From Lachnospiraceae bacterium (GTDB taxonomy: Bacteria; Bacillota; Clostridia; Lachnospirales; Lachnospiraceae), in NCBI GenBank assembly GCA_022792335.1, contig JAAWAV010000041.1:1-64000 (forward strand): a stretch of DNA of 64,000 nucleotides, given 5' to 3'. The translations under genes were made by a program, and so were the position numbers. The notes below the pieces were generated by a model. The model saw only the letters and a list, made by a program, of their open reading frames with translations. It was not told where the DNA came from and did no database searches. Shown piece by piece: positions 51,593-60,255 of this stretch (positions are counted from its first letter, which is position 1; the number at the start of each line of letters is the position of its first letter).

Positions 51593-52462
51593 ATGAGTGA
51601 TTATGTGATTATGACAGATTCCTCCTGTGATTTGCCGGAGGATTATATCAAGGAGAAAAAGCTGGATGTACTGAATCTGTTTTACAATCTGGACGGTGTG
51701 ATTTACGGAGGGGATAAGAACCTTGAAATCGGGGAATTTTATAATCGGATGAGAAACGGAAGTATGCCCACAACCATGGCGGTAAACCCGGAAGATGCGG
51801 CGACGGCTATGAAAAAGCATTTGGATGCAGGGAAAGATATTCTGTTCATCGGATTTTCCTCCGGTTTAAGCGGGAGCTGTCAGAATGAGATGCTGGCGGC
51901 CAAAGAGCTGAAGGAGGAGTATCCGGATCGGAAGATTGTGGTGGTGGATTCTCTCTGCGCTTCCATGGGACAGGGACTTTTCGTACATCGGGCTTTGAAA
52001 CTGCAGGAGTCTGGAACCAGTCTGGAGGAGAACGCCAGGTGGCTGGAGGAGCATAAGCTCAATATCTGTCATCAGTTTACGGTGGACGACCTGAATCATC
52101 TTCACAGGGGCGGAAGAGTGTCCAAAACAGCGGCAGTTCTTGGAACGCTGATCAATGTGAAGCCGGTACTTCATGTGGATGATGAGGGAAAGCTGATTCC
52201 TTTGCGCAACGTAAGGGGACGAAAGAAGTCTCTTCAGGCGTTGGTGGAAAATATGAGCCAGACGATCCAGGGCTTTGAGAAGGATAATGACGAGATTTTT
52301 ATCAGCCATGGAGACTGTCTGGAGGATGCGAAGTATGTGGCGAAACTGATAGAGGAACAGTTTGGACCGAAAAAGTTTTATTACAGTCATGTAGGCGCCG
52401 TGATCGGAGCTCATTCCGGCCCTGGTACGGTGGCACTTTTTTATCTTGGATGTAAACGGTAG
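51593..52462 (+). CDS. DegV family fatty-acid-binding protein
   Basis: A 289-residue DegV/FakB-type protein. The N-terminus has VIMTDSSCDLPEDYI, then PTTMAVNPEDA, FIGFSSGLSGSCQNE, VVDSLCASMGQG and RGGRVSKTAAVLGTLINVKPVL, with the C-terminal FISHGDCLEDA and SHVGAVIGAHSGPGTVALFYLG. Members bind fatty acids and present them to the FakA kinase, whose gene is not in this window. AAAGAGG precedes the ATG. Confidence 0.92.
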   Translation: MSDYVIMTDSSCDLPEDYIKEKKLDVLNLFYNLDGVIYGGDKNLEIGEFYNRMRNGSMPTTMAVNPEDAATAMKKHLDAGKDILFIGFSSGLSGSCQNEMLAAKELKEEYPDRKIVVVDSLCASMGQGLFVHRALKLQESGTSLEENARWLEEHKLNICHQFTVDDLNHLHRGGRVSKTAAVLGTLINVKPVLHVDDEGKLIPLRNVRGRKKSLQALVENMSQTIQGFEKDNDEIFISHGDCLEDAKYVAKLIEEQFGPKKFYYSHVGAVIGAHSGPGTVALFYLGCKR

Positions 52463-52467
52463 AGGCG

Positions 52468-53388
52468 ATGAAAAGAAAAAGAATGCGGACAATCTGGTCG
52501 GCGCTCCTTCTGTGCCTGCTCCTTCTGTTTTTATCTGGATGCGGAGAGAAACAGGGTGCTGCGGCATATGTGGAACAGGGAATGGAAGCGCTGGAGAAAA
52601 AAGACTTTGCCGGAGCAAAGGCAGCTCTCTTGGAGGCAGAGCAGCTTGCGCCGGGAGAACCCAGGGTCCTTCGGGCTATGGGAATCGTATACTATGAAGA
52701 AGGAAACTACGAAGAAGCGATGAATTATTTTTCCCAGGCGCTTTTGGATCTGGGGGAACATGGGGAAGGCAGTATCCGGGAGGATATTCTCCAGTACAAG
52801 GTAGACGCGGAGTTTCAATGCAGTGCTTATGAGGAGGCGGAGGCAGACTGTGGCTTGCTGATTTCTCTGGATAATGAATGCGCAGAGTATTATTTGCTCC
52901 GGGGAAAGGCCAGAGTGGAACTTGGAAAGACAGAAGAAGCGGTTCAGGATTTTCGGACAGCGCTTGAGTTCTCACCGGGGAACTGGGATTACTGTGAGGA
53001 TATCTATCTGACTTTTGAGGAGCAGGGAAATGTTCTGGCGGGGATGGAATTTCTGGAAAAACTCTGTCTGGCCGGGCCGGCAGAGGGAGAGGAGAGCCGT
53101 TATACCAGAGCCTGCCTGGAGCTTTCATTGCTTCGAATGGAGAATGGCCTGTATGAGGAGGCGCTTTCTCTGATTGAAGAGAGCCTTCCAGTGGCGAAGG
53201 ATCCAGTTCGAAAGGAACTTCTCTATGGGGAGGCTGTCTGTTATGAACGACTTGGAGATTTTGAAACTGCTCTGACTCGTTTACTTTCCTATAGGGATAC
53301 GTATGGAGCAGATGAGAAGGTGGATCACGAGATTGCTTTTCTGGAAACCAGAGGAAAGACGGTGGAAGTAAGCGAAGGCAACAGATGA
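52468..53388 (+). CDS. TPR-repeat lipoprotein
   Basis: A 306-residue lipoprotein: a basic start, hydrophobic stretch and LSGC lipobox (Cys near residue 26). The body is made of about six tetratricopeptide-type helical repeats (for example AAAYVEQGMEALEKKDFAGAK and AEYYLLRGKARVELGKTEEA, reading in 34-residue steps). It probably scaffolds proteins outside the membrane. No specific partner is evident. It lies between degV and hflX with gaps of five and six bases. Confidence 0.85.
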   Translation: MKRKRMRTIWSALLLCLLLLFLSGCGEKQGAAAYVEQGMEALEKKDFAGAKAALLEAEQLAPGEPRVLRAMGIVYYEEGNYEEAMNYFSQALLDLGEHGEGSIREDILQYKVDAEFQCSAYEEAEADCGLLISLDNECAEYYLLRGKARVELGKTEEAVQDFRTALEFSPGNWDYCEDIYLTFEEQGNVLAGMEFLEKLCLAGPAEGEESRYTRACLELSLLRMENGLYEEALSLIEESLPVAKDPVRKELLYGEAVCYERLGDFETALTRLLSYRDTYGADEKVDHEIAFLETRGKTVEVSEGNR

Positions 53389-53394
53389 GGGATT

Positions 53395-54630
53395 ATGATA
53401 GAGATTAAAGAAGAAGAGGAACGGGTCATTCTGGTAGGGATTGACGCCGGGGACGGGCAGGACGCAGAGCGGTCTTTGGAGGAGCTTTCAGAGCTTGCAA
53501 GGACGGCCAAAGCCCGCCCGGTGGGGACTCTGATACAGAAACGGGAAGCGGCCCATCCAGCGACGTATCTTGGAACGGGGAAAATCGAGGAGCTCACCCT
53601 TTTGGTAGAAGGGACCGGGGCCACAGGGGTGATTTGTGACGATGAACTTTCTCCGGCCCAGCTAAAAAACCTGGATCGGCTTTTGGATGTGAAAATCATG
53701 GATCGAACCATGGTGATTTTGGATATTTTTGCGGCCAGGGCCTCCACAAGGGAGGGCAAAATCCAGGTGGAGCTGGCGCAGCTTCGCTACCGGGCGGCAC
53801 GTCTGACCGGATTTGGAAACGCACTTTCCCGACTGGGCGGGGGAATCGGTACCAGAGGGCCGGGGGAAAAGAAGCTGGAAGTGGACAGGCGACGGATACA
53901 TGACCGGATTTCTGTATTAAAAACAGAACTTACTCAGGTGGAGCGCCACAGAGAGATTACCAGGAGGAAGCGAGAGAGAAATCACAAAGCGGTAGCGGCA
54001 CTCGTAGGGTACACCAATGCGGGGAAATCCACTCTTTTGAATGCGCTTACCGGGGCGGGGGTACTCTCGGAAGATCAGTTGTTTGCGACGCTGGATCCGA
54101 CCACCAGAGAGCTTTTTTTACCGGACGGGGAGTCCATACTTCTGACAGACACAGTGGGATTTATCCGGAAGCTTCCCCATCATCTGGTGGAGGCATTTAA
54201 AAGTACTCTGGAGGAAGCCAGATATGCAGATTTTATTCTTCATGTGGTAGACGCGGCAAATCCTTCCATGGAGCTTCAGATGTATACGGTTTATGAGACA
54301 CTTAAGAAGTTGGAAGTTCTGGGGAAACCGGTGATTACTCTGTTTAACAAGATAGACCAGTTTTCCAGCCCTCCGGTGCTTCGGGATTTTACGGCGGACG
54401 AGGCGCTTTACGTTTCTGCAAAGACGAGTCAGGGGCTTTCAGCGTTAAAGGAACTTTTGGCCAAAAAGCTTCGAGAACAGAATATTTATCTGGAACGGTT
54501 TTACTCTTATCCGGACGCGGGGAAAATCCAGCTCATCCGGACGCAGGGGCGGCTTCTTTCGGAGGAATACAGAGAGGACGGTGTTGCCGTGACCGGCTAT
54601 GTGCCGGCGGAGCTATTGGGAAAACTGTAA
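53395..54630 (+). CDS. hflX: Ribosome-associated GTPase HflX
   Basis: A 411-residue GTPase of the Obg-HflX group that rescues stalled or split ribosomes under stress. The N-terminal HflX domain has THPATYLGTGK-like AAHPATYLGTGKIEEL, VICDDELSPAQLKNL and MDRTMVILDIFAARASTREGK. The linker has RGPGEKKLEVDRRRI. The G domain has GYTNAGKSTLLNAL (G1), TLDPTTR, DTVGFIRKLPHHLVEAFKSTLEEA (G3) and NKID (G4). GAGGGATT precedes the ATG. Confidence 0.95.
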   Translation: MIEIKEEEERVILVGIDAGDGQDAERSLEELSELARTAKARPVGTLIQKREAAHPATYLGTGKIEELTLLVEGTGATGVICDDELSPAQLKNLDRLLDVKIMDRTMVILDIFAARASTREGKIQVELAQLRYRAARLTGFGNALSRLGGGIGTRGPGEKKLEVDRRRIHDRISVLKTELTQVERHREITRRKRERNHKAVAALVGYTNAGKSTLLNALTGAGVLSEDQLFATLDPTTRELFLPDGESILLTDTVGFIRKLPHHLVEAFKSTLEEARYADFILHVVDAANPSMELQMYTVYETLKKLEVLGKPVITLFNKIDQFSSPPVLRDFTADEALYVSAKTSQGLSALKELLAKKLREQNIYLERFYSYPDAGKIQLIRTQGRLLSEEYREDGVAVTGYVPAELLGKL

Positions 54631-54681
54631 AGGGATGAAAACATATGCTGAGGAGGCAGGAAGGCTCCGGGAGGAAGAGAC

Positions 54682-55512
54682 ATGAGCTATGCGGACAGAG
54701 TTTTTATCGATACCTGTAAAGATATTTTGGAGAACGGTGTCTGGGATACGGACTGTGAGGTACGACCCAGGTGGGAGGACGGAACTTTGGCCCACACAGT
54801 AAAAAAGTTCGGAGTGGTAAACCGTTATGACCTGTCAAAGGAATTTCCGATTATCACAGTGAGAAAAAGCGCTTTTAAGGGAGCGATTGATGAGCTGCTT
54901 TGGATCTGGCAAAAGAAATCTAACCGGGTGGCGGATTTAAAGAGTCATGTATGGGATTCCTGGACAGACGAAAATGGAACCATTGGAAAGGCCTACGGTT
55001 ATCAGCTTGGAGTAAAGCACAAGTATCAGGAAGGCATGTTCGACCAGGTGGACCGGGTTCTCTATGACTTGAAGAATCATCCGGCCAGCAGGCGGATTCT
55101 CACCAATATTTATAACCACCAGGATCTTCACGAAATGATGTTATATCCCTGCGCCTACAGCATGACCTTTAATGTATCGGGCAACCGACTCAATGGGATA
55201 CTCAATCAGCGCTCCCAGGATATGCTGACGGCCAACAACTGGAATACATTGCAATATGCAGTACTTCTTTGCATGTTTGCTCAGGTTTCCGGACTGGAAG
55301 CGGGGGAATTGGTCCATGTGATAGCAGACGCCCATATTTATGACAGGCATGTGCCGATGGTGGAAGAGCTTTTGAAACGGGAGCCTTATGAGGCGCCCAG
55401 GTTTGTGATGGACAGGACAATCACGGATTTTTATCAGTTTCGCGTGGACAGCTTTTCGTTGGAAAATTACCGGTATCACCCTTTTTCGGAGCAGATTCCG
55501 GTGGCTGTTTAA
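54682..55512 (+). CDS. thyA: Thymidylate synthase (ThyA-type, divergent)
   Basis: A 276-residue ThyA-family enzyme that methylates dUMP to dTMP with methylenetetrahydrofolate. Conserved points are PASRRILTNIYN near residue 134, the active-site Cys in MLYPCAYSMTF near 155, LNQRSQDM near 173 and HVIADAHIYDRH near 211. It departs from the classical form: the usual PPCH is YPCA, and the LGxPFN segment reads TANNWN. It belongs to an alternative ThyA branch, and activity is inferred. dfrA follows after 11 bases, the normal partner that regenerates tetrahydrofolate. Confidence 0.88.
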   Translation: MSYADRVFIDTCKDILENGVWDTDCEVRPRWEDGTLAHTVKKFGVVNRYDLSKEFPIITVRKSAFKGAIDELLWIWQKKSNRVADLKSHVWDSWTDENGTIGKAYGYQLGVKHKYQEGMFDQVDRVLYDLKNHPASRRILTNIYNHQDLHEMMLYPCAYSMTFNVSGNRLNGILNQRSQDMLTANNWNTLQYAVLLCMFAQVSGLEAGELVHVIADAHIYDRHVPMVEELLKREPYEAPRFVMDRTITDFYQFRVDSFSLENYRYHPFSEQIPVAV

Positions 55513-55523
55513 GGAGGAATACC

Positions 55524-56012
55524 ATGCAGATCATTGTAGCGGCCGCAGAAAACTGGGCCATTGGAAAGGATGGGGACCTGCTTTGGCATCTTCCGGAAGA
55601 TATGAAGTTTTTCCGGAACATGACGACGGGAAATGTAGTGGTTATGGGACGAAAGACTCTGGACAGTTTCCCGGGCGGAAAGCCGTTAAAGGATCGGAGG
55701 AATCTGGTTTTGACACAGAATCAGAAGTTTTCCAGGGAGGGAACCCAGATTGTCCATAGCGTGGAAGAAGCTCTGGAAGTTTTAAAGGCTTATGAGGACG
55801 GGCAGATTTTTATCGCGGGGGGCGGGCATATTTACCGGGAATTTTTACCATTTTGTCATACGGCTTATGTGACGAAGGTATACCGGAAGTTTGAGGCGGA
55901 TACTTTTTTTCCGAATCTGGATGAAAATCCACAGTGGGAGTTATCCTATCAAGGAGAGATGCAGGAATGGAAGGGAATATCCTTTGCTTTTACCACTTAC
56001 AGAAGGAAGTAA
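55524..56012 (+). CDS. folA: Dihydrofolate reductase
   Basis: A 162-residue DHFR reducing dihydrofolate with NADPH. Marks are IVAAAENWAIGKDGDLLWHLPEDMKFF (catalytic acidic residue in the PED), VVMGRKTLDSFPGGKPLKDRRNLVLT and IFIAGGGHIYREFLP. The length is normal. AAGGAGG precedes the ATG. It is coupled to thyA by an 11-base gap, completing a thymidylate cycle in this neighbourhood. Confidence 0.95.
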   Translation: MQIIVAAAENWAIGKDGDLLWHLPEDMKFFRNMTTGNVVVMGRKTLDSFPGGKPLKDRRNLVLTQNQKFSREGTQIVHSVEEALEVLKAYEDGQIFIAGGGHIYREFLPFCHTAYVTKVYRKFEADTFFPNLDENPQWELSYQGEMQEWKGISFAFTTYRRK

Positions 56013-56056
56013 GGCAACCTGAAAGGAAAAGAGTGGGTCAAAATGTCAGAATCTAT

Positions 56057-56085
56057 TTGGATTTTCGCGGTCAGTGAACTATGAC
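56057..56085 (+). promoter_or_regulatory. Possible promoter for rubredoxin
   Basis: TTGGAT (56057-56062), a 17-base spacer and TATGAC (56080-56085). A CGGTCA..TGACCG inverted repeat overlaps the spacer and -10, so a regulator could bind. Both boxes are imperfect. Confidence 0.35.
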
Positions 56086-56142
56086 CGGGAAAATAAATCA
56101 ATAGAGAACTATTATTTTTTAGAAAGAAAGGACGGATGTAAG

Positions 56143-56301
56143 ATGAAAAAATATGTATGTGAACCCTGTGGGTATGTGTATGACCCGGAAGTGGGAGATC
56201 CTGACAGTGGGATTCCGGCTGGAACGGCATTCGAGGACCTTCCGGAGGACTGGGTATGCCCCGTTTGCGGCGTGGGAAAAGATTCCTTTTCAGAGGAATA
56301 A
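56143..56301 (+). CDS. Rubredoxin
   Basis: A 52-residue iron protein with two C-x2-C knuckles, [18 protein letters not shown] and [11 protein letters not shown], and the usual DLPEDWVCP between them. It carries one electron, often to peroxide- or superoxide-reducing enzymes in anaerobes. The frame is open to 56074, but family length and the AGAAAGGACGG site favour 56143. A terminator follows 30 bases after the stop, and no partner oxidoreductase is adjacent. Confidence 0.95.
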   Translation: MKKYVCEPCGYVYDPEVGDPDSGIPAGTAFEDLPEDWVCPVCGVGKDSFSEE

Positions 56302-56331
56302 CTTGTTGAAACATGATTACTGTGAAAAAGG

Positions 56332-56357
56332 ATCCTGCAGGAGCAGGATTCTTTTTT
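56332..56357 (+). terminator. Rubredoxin terminator
   Basis: ATCCTGC-AGGA-GCAGGAT (56332-56349) followed by a T-rich tract. An identical 18-base palindrome recurs at 56545-56562, where the T tract lies on the reverse strand. Confidence 0.85.
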
Positions 56358-56365
56358 ATGCACAG

Positions 56366-56442
56366 GCCCGTGCAGAGGAAACATACCACTGAAGTGGTGC
56401 ACGGGGCGCGGCGAGTGGGGGAAGATAAATCTTCCCTGCTCG
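56366..56442. repeat. Two further hairpins in the rubredoxin-repair intergenic region
   Basis: GCCCGTGCA pairs with TGCACGGGGC (56366-56407, enclosing a CACT/AGTG stem), and CGAGTGGGGGAAGAT pairs with ATCTTCCCTGCTCG (56412-56442). Together with the flanking copies of the ATCCTGC palindrome they make this 330-base gap almost wholly structured. No gene is seen in it. Confidence 0.6.
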
Positions 56443-56446
56443 ATTT

Positions 56447-56551
56447 TATAGGATAGTGTGTTCTGTGAAACAAAAACGTTCCGCGGGGATCGCACTGCGG
56501 CGGAGTGGAAAGATGTTGCTATCGCAATCTGCCGAAGGCGGAGAATCCTGC
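56447..56551. repeat. Structured intergenic repeat, copy B
   Basis: The second copy of the element at 12682-12810, in the same orientation and shorter by the 26-base insert. It shares blocks GGGGATCGC, ACTGCGGCG, ATGTTGCT..CGCAA and GGCGGAGAATCCTGC. It ends at the promoter of the radical SAM repair gene. Confidence 0.75.
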
Positions 56552-56572
56552 AGGAGCAGGATAAAAAAACCA

Positions 56573-56601
56573 TTGCTATATTCGAACGTATGTGCTATAC
56601 T
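56573..56601 (+). promoter_or_regulatory. Promoter of the radical SAM DNA-repair operon
   Basis: TTGCTA (56573-56578), a 17-base spacer and TATACT (56596-56601) preceded by TGC (extended -10). LexA box 1 fills the spacer up to the -10, and box 2 begins four bases after the -10. Confidence 0.75.
56583..56596 (+). promoter_or_regulatory. LexA (SOS) box 1
   Basis: CGAACGTATGTGCT matches the Bacillus/Clostridia LexA consensus CGAAC-RNRY-GTTYG at 12 of 14 positions. It overlaps the spacer and first base of the -10 box, an ideal repression site. Confidence 0.75.
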
Positions 56602-56605
56602 AAAA

Positions 56606-56619
56606 CAAACATACATTCG
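56606..56619 (-). promoter_or_regulatory. LexA (SOS) box 2
   Basis: On the reverse strand this reads CGAATGTATGTTTG, 13 of 14 positions of the LexA consensus. It lies at the expected transcription start. Two boxes on one promoter point to tight repression. Confidence 0.8.
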
Positions 56620-56633
56620 ATTTGGAGGCACAG

Positions 56634-58145
56634 ATGGAAAGCGGACAGGGTATGACAGAACTGCAGGAAAAGCTACGGATTTTATCAGACGCGGCAAAAT
56701 ACGATGTGGCATGTACGTCCAGCGGTGTGGACAGGGCGGGTAAACGGGATTCCATCGGAAATTCTCTGGCGGCGGGAATTTGCCATAGTTTCGCATCGGA
56801 TGGACGTTGTATCTCCCTTCTCAAAATTCTCCTGACCAATCATTGCATTTACGACTGCAAATATTGTCTCAATAGACGTTCCAATGACGTGAAGCGGGCG
56901 GCCTTTACCCCGGATGAAGTATGTAGCCTGACCATAGAATTTTACCGGAGGAATTATATTGAGGGGCTGTTTTTAAGCTCCGGTGTATTTCGATCGCCCA
57001 ATGATACCATGGAACAGATTTATGAGGTGGTCTATAAACTGAGAAAGATTCATCGGTTCCGCGGGTATGTTCATGTAAAAGCGATTCCTGGAGCAGATTC
57101 CGATATTCTGGACGAGGTGGGACTTTTGGCCGACAGGATGAGCGTCAATTTGGAGTTGCCTACAGCGGACAGTCTGCGCCTGCTGGCGCCTCATAAAAGC
57201 AGGGACAGTATTCTGAAACCCATGAGCCGGATTCAGAAAAGAATCGTAGAATCCAGACAGTCCATGGGACAGACCGCCAGACTGGAGCGGGCCTGGGGAG
57301 TCAAGGGGCTTTCCAATGGGATTTTCAAAGAGGAGGATTATCAGGAGAGGCTTTTGGCGGCGGGAACTGGAACCGGAATTGAAAACAGAGAAAACTCTGG
57401 GGCGGGAGGGAACCGTTTGCGCCCTCTGGAAAGAGGGCTGGATATCCGGACGTTTGCTCCAGCAGGGCAGAGTACTCAGATGATCGTGGGAGCTACTCCG
57501 GAGAGTGATTATCATATGATGATGGTGACGCAGGCCCTGTATCGGCAGTATGATCTGAAGCGAGTATTTTTCTCTGCTTATATTGGGCTAAACGAGGACA
57601 GCGCGCTTCCGGATCCGGGCAGTCCGCCGCCGCTTTTGCGGGAACACAGACTTTATCAGGCCGACTGGCTGCTCCGGTTTTATGGTTTTCAGGCAGAGGA
57701 ACTTTTGTCAGAAGAGCGCCCCAATTTTAATGTGTTCCTGGATCCAAAGTGTGACTGGGCCGTTCGTCACCTGGAATATTTCCCTGTGGAAATTATGAAA
57801 GCGGATTATGAGACGCTTCTTCGGGTACCGGGAATCGGAGCGAAATCCGCCCGAAGGATTTACAATGCTCGCAGACTTGGCCGATTGGACTTTCCAGATT
57901 TAAAGCGACTGGGAGTAGTACTGAAACGGGCCCATTATTTTATTACTCTGGGGGGCCGGCAGATGTTTCCAGTATCTTTGGAAGAGAACCGGATTACGGC
58001 CGGCCTGATCAGCGATAGCAGGAAGAAAAACTGGGAGCTCTCCCATGGAGAATGCTATCGGCAGTTAAATCTGTTTGACGATATGAAACTGGAAGCCGTG
58101 CCGGAGGTGGAGGATTTCCGGAAGGCGGCCGGAGGACAATTATAA
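56634..58145 (+). CDS. Putative DNA modification/repair radical SAM protein (TIGR03916 type)
   Basis: A 503-residue radical SAM protein of the group annotated as putative DNA modification/repair. The cluster motif CIYDCKYCLNRRSND (near residue 73, C-x3-C-x2-C) follows SDGRCISLLKILLTNHC. Also present are NYIEGLFLSSGVFRSP and GYVHVKAIPGADS, and the C-terminus holds a helix-hairpin-helix LLRVPGIGAKSARRIYNARR (near residue 400), a DNA-contact motif. GGAGG fits the ATG at 56634; a TTG at 56622 overlaps that site. The next gene is its usual partner. The reaction is unknown. Two LexA boxes at the promoter show damage-induced expression. Confidence 0.9.
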   Translation: MESGQGMTELQEKLRILSDAAKYDVACTSSGVDRAGKRDSIGNSLAAGICHSFASDGRCISLLKILLTNHCIYDCKYCLNRRSNDVKRAAFTPDEVCSLTIEFYRRNYIEGLFLSSGVFRSPNDTMEQIYEVVYKLRKIHRFRGYVHVKAIPGADSDILDEVGLLADRMSVNLELPTADSLRLLAPHKSRDSILKPMSRIQKRIVESRQSMGQTARLERAWGVKGLSNGIFKEEDYQERLLAAGTGTGIENRENSGAGGNRLRPLERGLDIRTFAPAGQSTQMIVGATPESDYHMMMVTQALYRQYDLKRVFFSAYIGLNEDSALPDPGSPPPLLREHRLYQADWLLRFYGFQAEELLSEERPNFNVFLDPKCDWAVRHLEYFPVEIMKADYETLLRVPGIGAKSARRIYNARRLGRLDFPDLKRLGVVLKRAHYFITLGGRQMFPVSLEENRITAGLISDSRKKNWELSHGECYRQLNLFDDMKLEAVPEVEDFRKAAGGQL

Positions 58146-58900
58146 TGAAAATATTTTTATGCGAGGATTCTCTGGAAGGAATTTTTACAGGAATCTATGA
58201 GGCCTGGGCGTCGGGGCTTGGCCATGAAAATGTACGGGTGCTTATGAAAGCACAATATGAACCGGAACTTTTTGCAGAGTATGAAGAAGTTAAACCAGAC
58301 GCAGAGAAATCAGAAAAAGTGGCCAACTCCATTCAGAAAAAGATTTCCGGGGAGGCTTTCCGGGTGGTCTGCCGGGCGGCTTTTTCAGAGAAAGCAAAAC
58401 GGGCGGACGCCATATATCGGTTTTTGATAGAGGGGTTTCATTATGGCGCCGTGATACTGAGGCTTTTGCAGAATCCGGCTGTAGCGGAGGTTTTTGCATT
58501 GGCCAGAAAAGTGGCGAATGAGGCCCACCAGTATCTGGAATTTATCCGTTTTGAACAGCTTGCAAATGGAATACTTTTTGCGACCATTTCGCCAAAGAGT
58601 AGAGTGGTTACTTTGGTAGCGCCTCACTTTGCCGACCGGTTTCCAAGGGAAAACTGGGTTATTTATGACGACGGCAGGGAAGAAGCAGCCATCCACCCGG
58701 CGGGAGGCGACTGGGTGGTGGCGGAGTTTCCAAAGGAGCGGGCAGATTTATTTTTGGAGGCTTACGGGGCATCGGACGGATACGAGGGTTTATGGAAGGT
58801 ATTTTTCCATACGATTGGGATCAAAGAGAGGGAAAATCCAAACTGTCAGAGGAATTTCCTTCCCCTCTGGTATCGAAAGCATATGACGGAGTTTCTGTAA
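58145..58900 (+). CDS. Putative DNA repair/metabolism protein (TIGR03915/DUF4130 type)
   Basis: A 251-residue protein of the family that always accompanies the radical SAM repair protein; in some genomes it is fused to a uracil-DNA-glycosylase-like domain. Marks are [18 protein letters not shown] at the start, [33 protein letters not shown] in the middle and [15 protein letters not shown] at the end. No glycosylase domain is attached here. The start overlaps the stop of the upstream gene, so the two are coupled and share SOS control. Confidence 0.88.
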   Translation: MKIFLCEDSLEGIFTGIYEAWASGLGHENVRVLMKAQYEPELFAEYEEVKPDAEKSEKVANSIQKKISGEAFRVVCRAAFSEKAKRADAIYRFLIEGFHYGAVILRLLQNPAVAEVFALARKVANEAHQYLEFIRFEQLANGILFATISPKSRVVTLVAPHFADRFPRENWVIYDDGREEAAIHPAGGDWVVAEFPKERADLFLEAYGASDGYEGLWKVFFHTIGIKERENPNCQRNFLPLWYRKHMTEFL

Positions 58901-59019
58901 ATCCGCGGGCGCTTTTTCCGGGAAGCCTAGGTATGAATAAAACGATAGTAAAAAAAGACAATCCGTGGTATCATGATAGGGACGCAAATAGCGAAAAAAT
59001 AGAATGTGAGGGAGTTTTT

Positions 59020-59673
59020 ATGAACAGAGAAGAGATTTTGAAGAAGGTAGATCACACACTGCTGTCTCAGACAGCGACCTGGGAGGAAATTCAGGTGATA
59101 TGTGACGATGCAGTGGCTTATGGGGCGGCCTCAGTCTGTATTCCACCTTCTTATGTAAAACGGGCGAAGGAATATCTGGGGGATCGGATGGCTGTCTGTA
59201 CGGTTATCGGTTTTCCAAACGGATACAATACGACAGCAGTCAAGGTTTTTGAGACGGAAGAGGCTTTGCGGGAAGGCGCGGATGAAATTGATATGGTAGT
59301 GAACCTTGGAGACGTCCGCATGGGCGAGTTTGCTAAGGTGACAGAAGAGATTCGGGCACTTAAGAAAGCCTGTGGAGAAAAAGTTCTGAAGGTAATTATT
59401 GAAACCTGCCTGCTGACAGAGGAGGAGAAAGTGGCTCTCTGTAAAGCGGTGACAGAAGCTGGGGCGGACTATATCAAGACTTCCACCGGATTTTCGACGG
59501 CTGGAGCTACCTTTGCAGATGTGGAACTTTTTGCAGCTCATGTGGGGCCGGAAGTCAAGATTAAGGCAGCCGGGGGAATCGGATCTTTTGACGACGCCAG
59601 GAAGTTTGTCAGCTTGGGCGCGGACAGACTGGGAACCAGTCGTCTGGTAAAGATTGTGAAGGCAGAGGGCTGA
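59020..59673 (+). CDS. deoC: Deoxyribose-phosphate aldolase
   Basis: A 217-residue class I aldolase cleaving deoxyribose 5-phosphate to glyceraldehyde 3-phosphate and acetaldehyde. [10 protein letters not shown] at the start, [29 protein letters not shown] (proton-relay Asp), KVIIETCLL (Schiff-base Lys region), [11 protein letters not shown] and [13 protein letters not shown] are all in place. The frame runs on from 58792 inside the preceding gene, but GAGGGAG and family length place the start at 59020. cdd follows after three bases, forming a deoxynucleoside salvage pair. Confidence 0.95.
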   Translation: MNREEILKKVDHTLLSQTATWEEIQVICDDAVAYGAASVCIPPSYVKRAKEYLGDRMAVCTVIGFPNGYNTTAVKVFETEEALREGADEIDMVVNLGDVRMGEFAKVTEEIRALKKACGEKVLKVIIETCLLTEEEKVALCKAVTEAGADYIKTSTGFSTAGATFADVELFAAHVGPEVKIKAAGGIGSFDDARKFVSLGADRLGTSRLVKIVKAEG

Positions 59674-59676
59674 AAG

Positions 59677-60132
59677 ATGGACGGAAAGTTTTGTCAGAGC
59701 AGGGAAGAGAAGGTTAGCCCGGAAGTGATCCGGAGTCTGATTGGAAAAGCAAGAGCTCAGCTTGCTCTGGCTTATGCGCCCTATTCCGGGTTTTATGTGG
59801 CGGCGGCTCTTTTGTGCAAAGACGGAACCGTCTACACTGGCTGCAACATTGAAAATGCTTCTTATCCGGCAGGAAACTGTGCAGAGAGGACAGCGATCTT
59901 TAAGGCTGTCAGTGAAGGACATCGGGAGTTTTCCTGTATCGTGATTATGGGTGGAAAAGACGGGAAGGTGGAGGAGTATTGCCCTCCCTGCGGCATCTGC
60001 CGACAGGTACTGAGAGAGTTTTGCCCTCCCCTGGGCTTCTCTGTGATTTTGGCAAAATCAGAAGAAGAATATCGGATATTTTCCCTGGAGGAGCTGCTTC
60101 CGGAAAGCTTCGGCCCGGAATCTCTGGCCTGA
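59677..60132 (+). CDS. cdd: Cytidine deaminase
   Basis: A 151-residue zinc enzyme converting cytidine and deoxycytidine to uridine and deoxyuridine. The substrate loop YAPYSGFYVAAALL, TGCNIENASYPAGNCAERTAIF (zinc Cys plus catalytic Glu) and CPPCGICRQVLREF (second zinc pair) are intact. It extends about 15 residues at the N-terminus relative to the Bacillus form. It sits directly after deoC and supplies udp-type phosphorolysis. Confidence 0.95.
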   Translation: MDGKFCQSREEKVSPEVIRSLIGKARAQLALAYAPYSGFYVAAALLCKDGTVYTGCNIENASYPAGNCAERTAIFKAVSEGHREFSCIVIMGGKDGKVEEYCPPCGICRQVLREFCPPLGFSVILAKSEEEYRIFSLEELLPESFGPESLA

Positions 60133-60190
60133 GAGATGGAAAAGGCTGGAATTTTGCTGGTTCCTTGCGAAAATTTAAACAAAGAACAGG

Positions 60191-60219
60191 TTGTGATTTT
60201 CTTTTAGCAGTGCTAAGAT
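60191..60219 (+). promoter_or_regulatory. Promoter for the 60256 gene
   Basis: TTGTGA (60191-60196), a 17-base spacer and TAAGAT (60214-60219) preceded by TGC (extended -10). GGGAGG lies before the start codon. Confidence 0.6.
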
Positions 60220-60255
60220 AGATTTGTCGAAAAAACTTGTGGGAGGAAATTTGAA

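Noticed and set aside
58792-59019. Upstream extension of the deoC frame
   Set aside because: It overlaps the end of the preceding gene in another frame and is not deoC-like. The proper start has GAGGGAG at 59020.
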